Assembly: GCA_963699535.1 (NCBI GenBank)
Contig: CAVOUJ010000030.1
Span: 62,001-126,000 of the forward strand
Origin: VBDM01 sp963699535
GTDB lineage: Bacteria; Pseudomonadota; Gammaproteobacteria; Burkholderiales; SG8-39
Direction: 5' to 3'
DNA length: 64,000 nt
Every line of letters starts with the position of its first letter. Within the stretch, counting starts at the first letter, position 1. The notes under the pieces were generated by a model. It saw only the letters and a program-made list of their open reading frames with translations, did not search any database and was not told where the DNA came from. Shown one piece after another: positions 62,355 through 64,000 of the stretch. Both the position numbers and the translations under genes were made by a program.

Positions 62355-63550
62355 GCGCGCACGGCCGCCGCAGACGGGGTTTGAGCGAGGAATGCGCGCA
62401 CCAGCGGCACCAGAATGGCGAGCACCTGCCGCGCCTCGGCTTCGCTGATGACGAGCGGGGGCAGGAGGCGTATCACCTTGTCCATCGTCACGTTGATCAA
62501 GAGGCCCTCCGCGAGCGCTCGATTGACGAGCTCGCCGCAGGGCCGGTCGAGCTCCACGCCGATCATCAGGCCCTGGCCGCGCACTTGCACCACGCCGGGT
62601 GAGCTCCCGAGCGTCTCGCGAAGTCCCCCAAGCAGGATCCCGCCCATGCGCTCGGCGTTCGTCATCAGGCCGTCCTCCTCGATCGCGGCGAGCGTCGCCA
62701 GGGCCGCGGCGCAGACGAGCGGATTGCCGCCGAAGGTCGAGCCGTGCGTTCCCGGCTGGAATACCCTGGCTGCGGGCCCGCCTGCGAGGCACGCCCCGAT
62801 CGGCAGCCCCGACGCGAGCCCCTTGGCGAGCAGCACGACGTCGGGCCGGATTCCCGCTTGCTGGTACACGAACCACTTGCCTGTGCGCCCGATGCCGCAC
62901 TGGACCTCATCGAGCATCAGAAGCCAGCCGTTGCGATCGCAGGCTTCCCTCAAGCCACGCAGGTATTCCATCTCGGAAACGTTGATGCCGCCCTCGCCTT
63001 GAATCGGCTCGACCAGGACCGCGACGACGTTGCGGTCGCGCGCCGCAACCTGGCGCACCGACTCGATATCGTTGAAGGGCACTCGCACGAAACCCGTCAC
63101 GAGGGGCTCGAACCCGGCCTGCACCTTGCGGTTGCCGGTCGCTGAGAGAGTCGCGAGCGTCCTGCCGTGAAAAGCCTTGTCCATGACGACGATCGAGGGA
63201 TTGTCCACGCCCTTGCCGTGGCCGTACATTCGTGCGAGCTTGATCGCTGCTTCGTTCGCCTCGCAGCCGGAGTTGCAGAAGAAGGCGCTGTCCATGCCGC
63301 TGATCGCAGCAAGTTTGTCGGCGAGCCGTTCCTGCTCCGCGATGCGATAGAGGTTTGACGCATGGATCAGTCGGCGGCTCTGCTCCGTTATCGCCTGCAT
63401 CAGCCTGGAATGGCCGTGGCCCAGGGTGTTCACCGCTATTCCCGCAAGAGCATCGAGATAGCGCTTGCCCGACTCGTCCCACAGCCACACGCCTTCGCCG
63501 CGCGCGAAGGCAACGGGAATCCGGTTGTACGTATCCATCAAATGCGACAT
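62351..63550 (-). CDS. argD: acetylornithine aminotransferase ArgD
   Basis: 399 residues. Class III aminotransferase with the PLP-lysine in VVLLAKGLASGLPIGACLAG, CNSGCEANEAAIKLARMYGH, MDKAFHGRTLATLSATGNRK and MLDEVQCGIGRTGKWF. It converts N-acetylglutamate semialdehyde to acetylornithine. First gene of the argD-argF-argG operon (4-base overlaps at each junction). Its ATG 63550 faces the gap at the right edge. Confidence 0.96.
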   Translation of the reverse strand: MSHLMDTYNRIPVAFARGEGVWLWDESGKRYLDALAGIAVNTLGHGHSRLMQAITEQSRRLIHASNLYRIAEQERLADKLAAISGMDSAFFCNSGCEANEAAIKLARMYGHGKGVDNPSIVVMDKAFHGRTLATLSATGNRKVQAGFEPLVTGFVRVPFNDIESVRQVAARDRNVVAVLVEPIQGEGGINVSEMEYLRGLREACDRNGWLLMLDEVQCGIGRTGKWFVYQQAGIRPDVVLLAKGLASGLPIGACLAGGPAARVFQPGTHGSTFGGNPLVCAAALATLAAIEEDGLMTNAERMGGILLGGLRETLGSSPGVVQVRGQGLMIGVELDRPCGELVNRALAEGLLINVTMDKVIRLLPPLVISEAEARQVLAILVPLVRAFLAQTPSAAAVRA

Positions 63551-64000
63551 GACTCACCCGTCAATAGTTGTTGAACGGCGCAACTCGCTGCGCCGAGTAT
63601 TGCCTGGAGCGCCGCAAGGCGCGTCGTGTTTCGGAGGAAGGGACGATTCCCCTTCCGTATCGTATCGTCAGCGGCGTCGCGTTCGACGTCGTCGCGTGTC
63701 GGATCGGCCGGGCGAAGCAGCGTCTGCCAGATGTGTAGACCGGACAGAAGTCATCTCGTCGCCCTGTGCGATGTTCGAATTTCTCTGAAGGGCCAATAGC
63801 CTAGCATAGCGATCGGGGAATGGGAACGCGCCAGACGGCCACGCTTTGAGCCGCGCGGGATGCAGCGGTATGCCGACCTGCCGGAGGAGTTCCCTTCCTC
63901 CGGATTTCCGGAGACGTAGGGTGTGCTCTGCTACCGACTGATGACGGACAAGACAGGTTCGAACGTCTCGCCCGTCTTGTCCGGGGCGCGCGGGAATGCG
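63551..64000. other. 450 bases at the right edge without a recognisable gene; two inverted repeats
   Basis: No frame here shows family similarity or a convincing ribosome site. It must hold the argD promoter. Two inverted repeats stand out. CCGGAGGA/TCCTCCGG lies at 63,881-63,903 with a 7-base loop. CGGACAAGAC/GTCTTGTCCG lies at 63,945-63,983 with a 19-base loop that contains GGTTCGAAC. Neither is followed by a U-run within the window. Confidence 0.5.

Noticed and set aside
60496..62384. Long plus-strand open frames opposite argG, argF and argD
   Set aside because: They are antisense shadows typical of high-GC coding DNA, lack ribosome sites and family similarity, and the minus-strand genes are intact.
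63940..63990. Possible tRNA because of GGTTCGAAC
   Set aside because: No 7-base acceptor stem, anticodon arm or TPsiC stem can be drawn around it on either strand. The sequence is part of the loop of a longer inverted repeat.
1..64000. CRISPR arrays, prophage or insertion sequences
   Set aside because: No regularly spaced direct repeats, transposase, integrase or phage structural genes were seen.

Overview
This window is from a high-GC (mid-60s % by eye) Gram-negative genome. Gene content points to a betaproteobacterium: purM next to perM and hda, the xseB-ispA-dxs-folE2 run, a GlrK/QseG/GlrR-type two-component system, the PA2779/PA2778 pair, TssQ, and an argD-argF-argG operon. No rRNA, tRNA, CRISPR array or complete insertion sequence was found.

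Layout. 1-5.4 kb (minus): a resorcinol-lipid-like cluster (DarA-like and DarB-like condensing enzymes, an unknown protein, a BtrH-like protein, an ABC-2 exporter running off the left edge). 5.5-9.9 kb (minus): an overlapping chain hda, HAD phosphatase, FecCD permease, FecCD ATPase, pcnB. 10-17 kb: purM, perM, an EamA transporter, a small exported protein and dnaE. 17-18.3 kb: a lower-GC TerB/zinc-ribbon gene that looks inserted. 18.4-22.1 kb: FAD dehydrogenase, ketopantoate-reductase-like enzyme, dienelactone hydrolase and acylphosphatase. 22.2-30 kb (minus): a six-subunit Hyf/complex-I-like membrane complex whose large subunit lacks the [NiFe] cysteines. 30-38.9 kb: a small lipoprotein, metG, a cyclase/TssQ/Ser-Thr kinase operon, apbC, an ornithine decarboxylase with a long leader, and folA. 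39-44.4 kb: glrK-qseG-glrR, then a three-gene envelope operon behind a near-consensus sigma-54 promoter with two GlrR-type boxes. 44.5-53.9 kb: thyA, DUF2784, sulfurtransferase, a PLA2-like lipoprotein, a Rieske oxygenase, xseB-ispA-dxs-folE2, a retropepsin-like protease and a glutamine amidotransferase. 53.9-64 kb: beta-propeller plus MoaD/ThiS protein, yajQ, DUF1501/DUF1800 export pair, metallophosphoesterase, argD-argF-argG, and a final 450 bases without a recognisable gene.

Caution for every user of this annotation: many conserved genes, including essential dnaE and dxs, are interrupted by single-base frameshifts. In most cases examined base by base, deleting ONE base restores the family reading frame. 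This looks like insertion-type long-read error, not gene decay. Such genes are given as one CDS over the full span with the approximate frameshift positions named. The stretches 30.5-37.4, 38.4-45.7 and 54-63.5 kb read cleanly.
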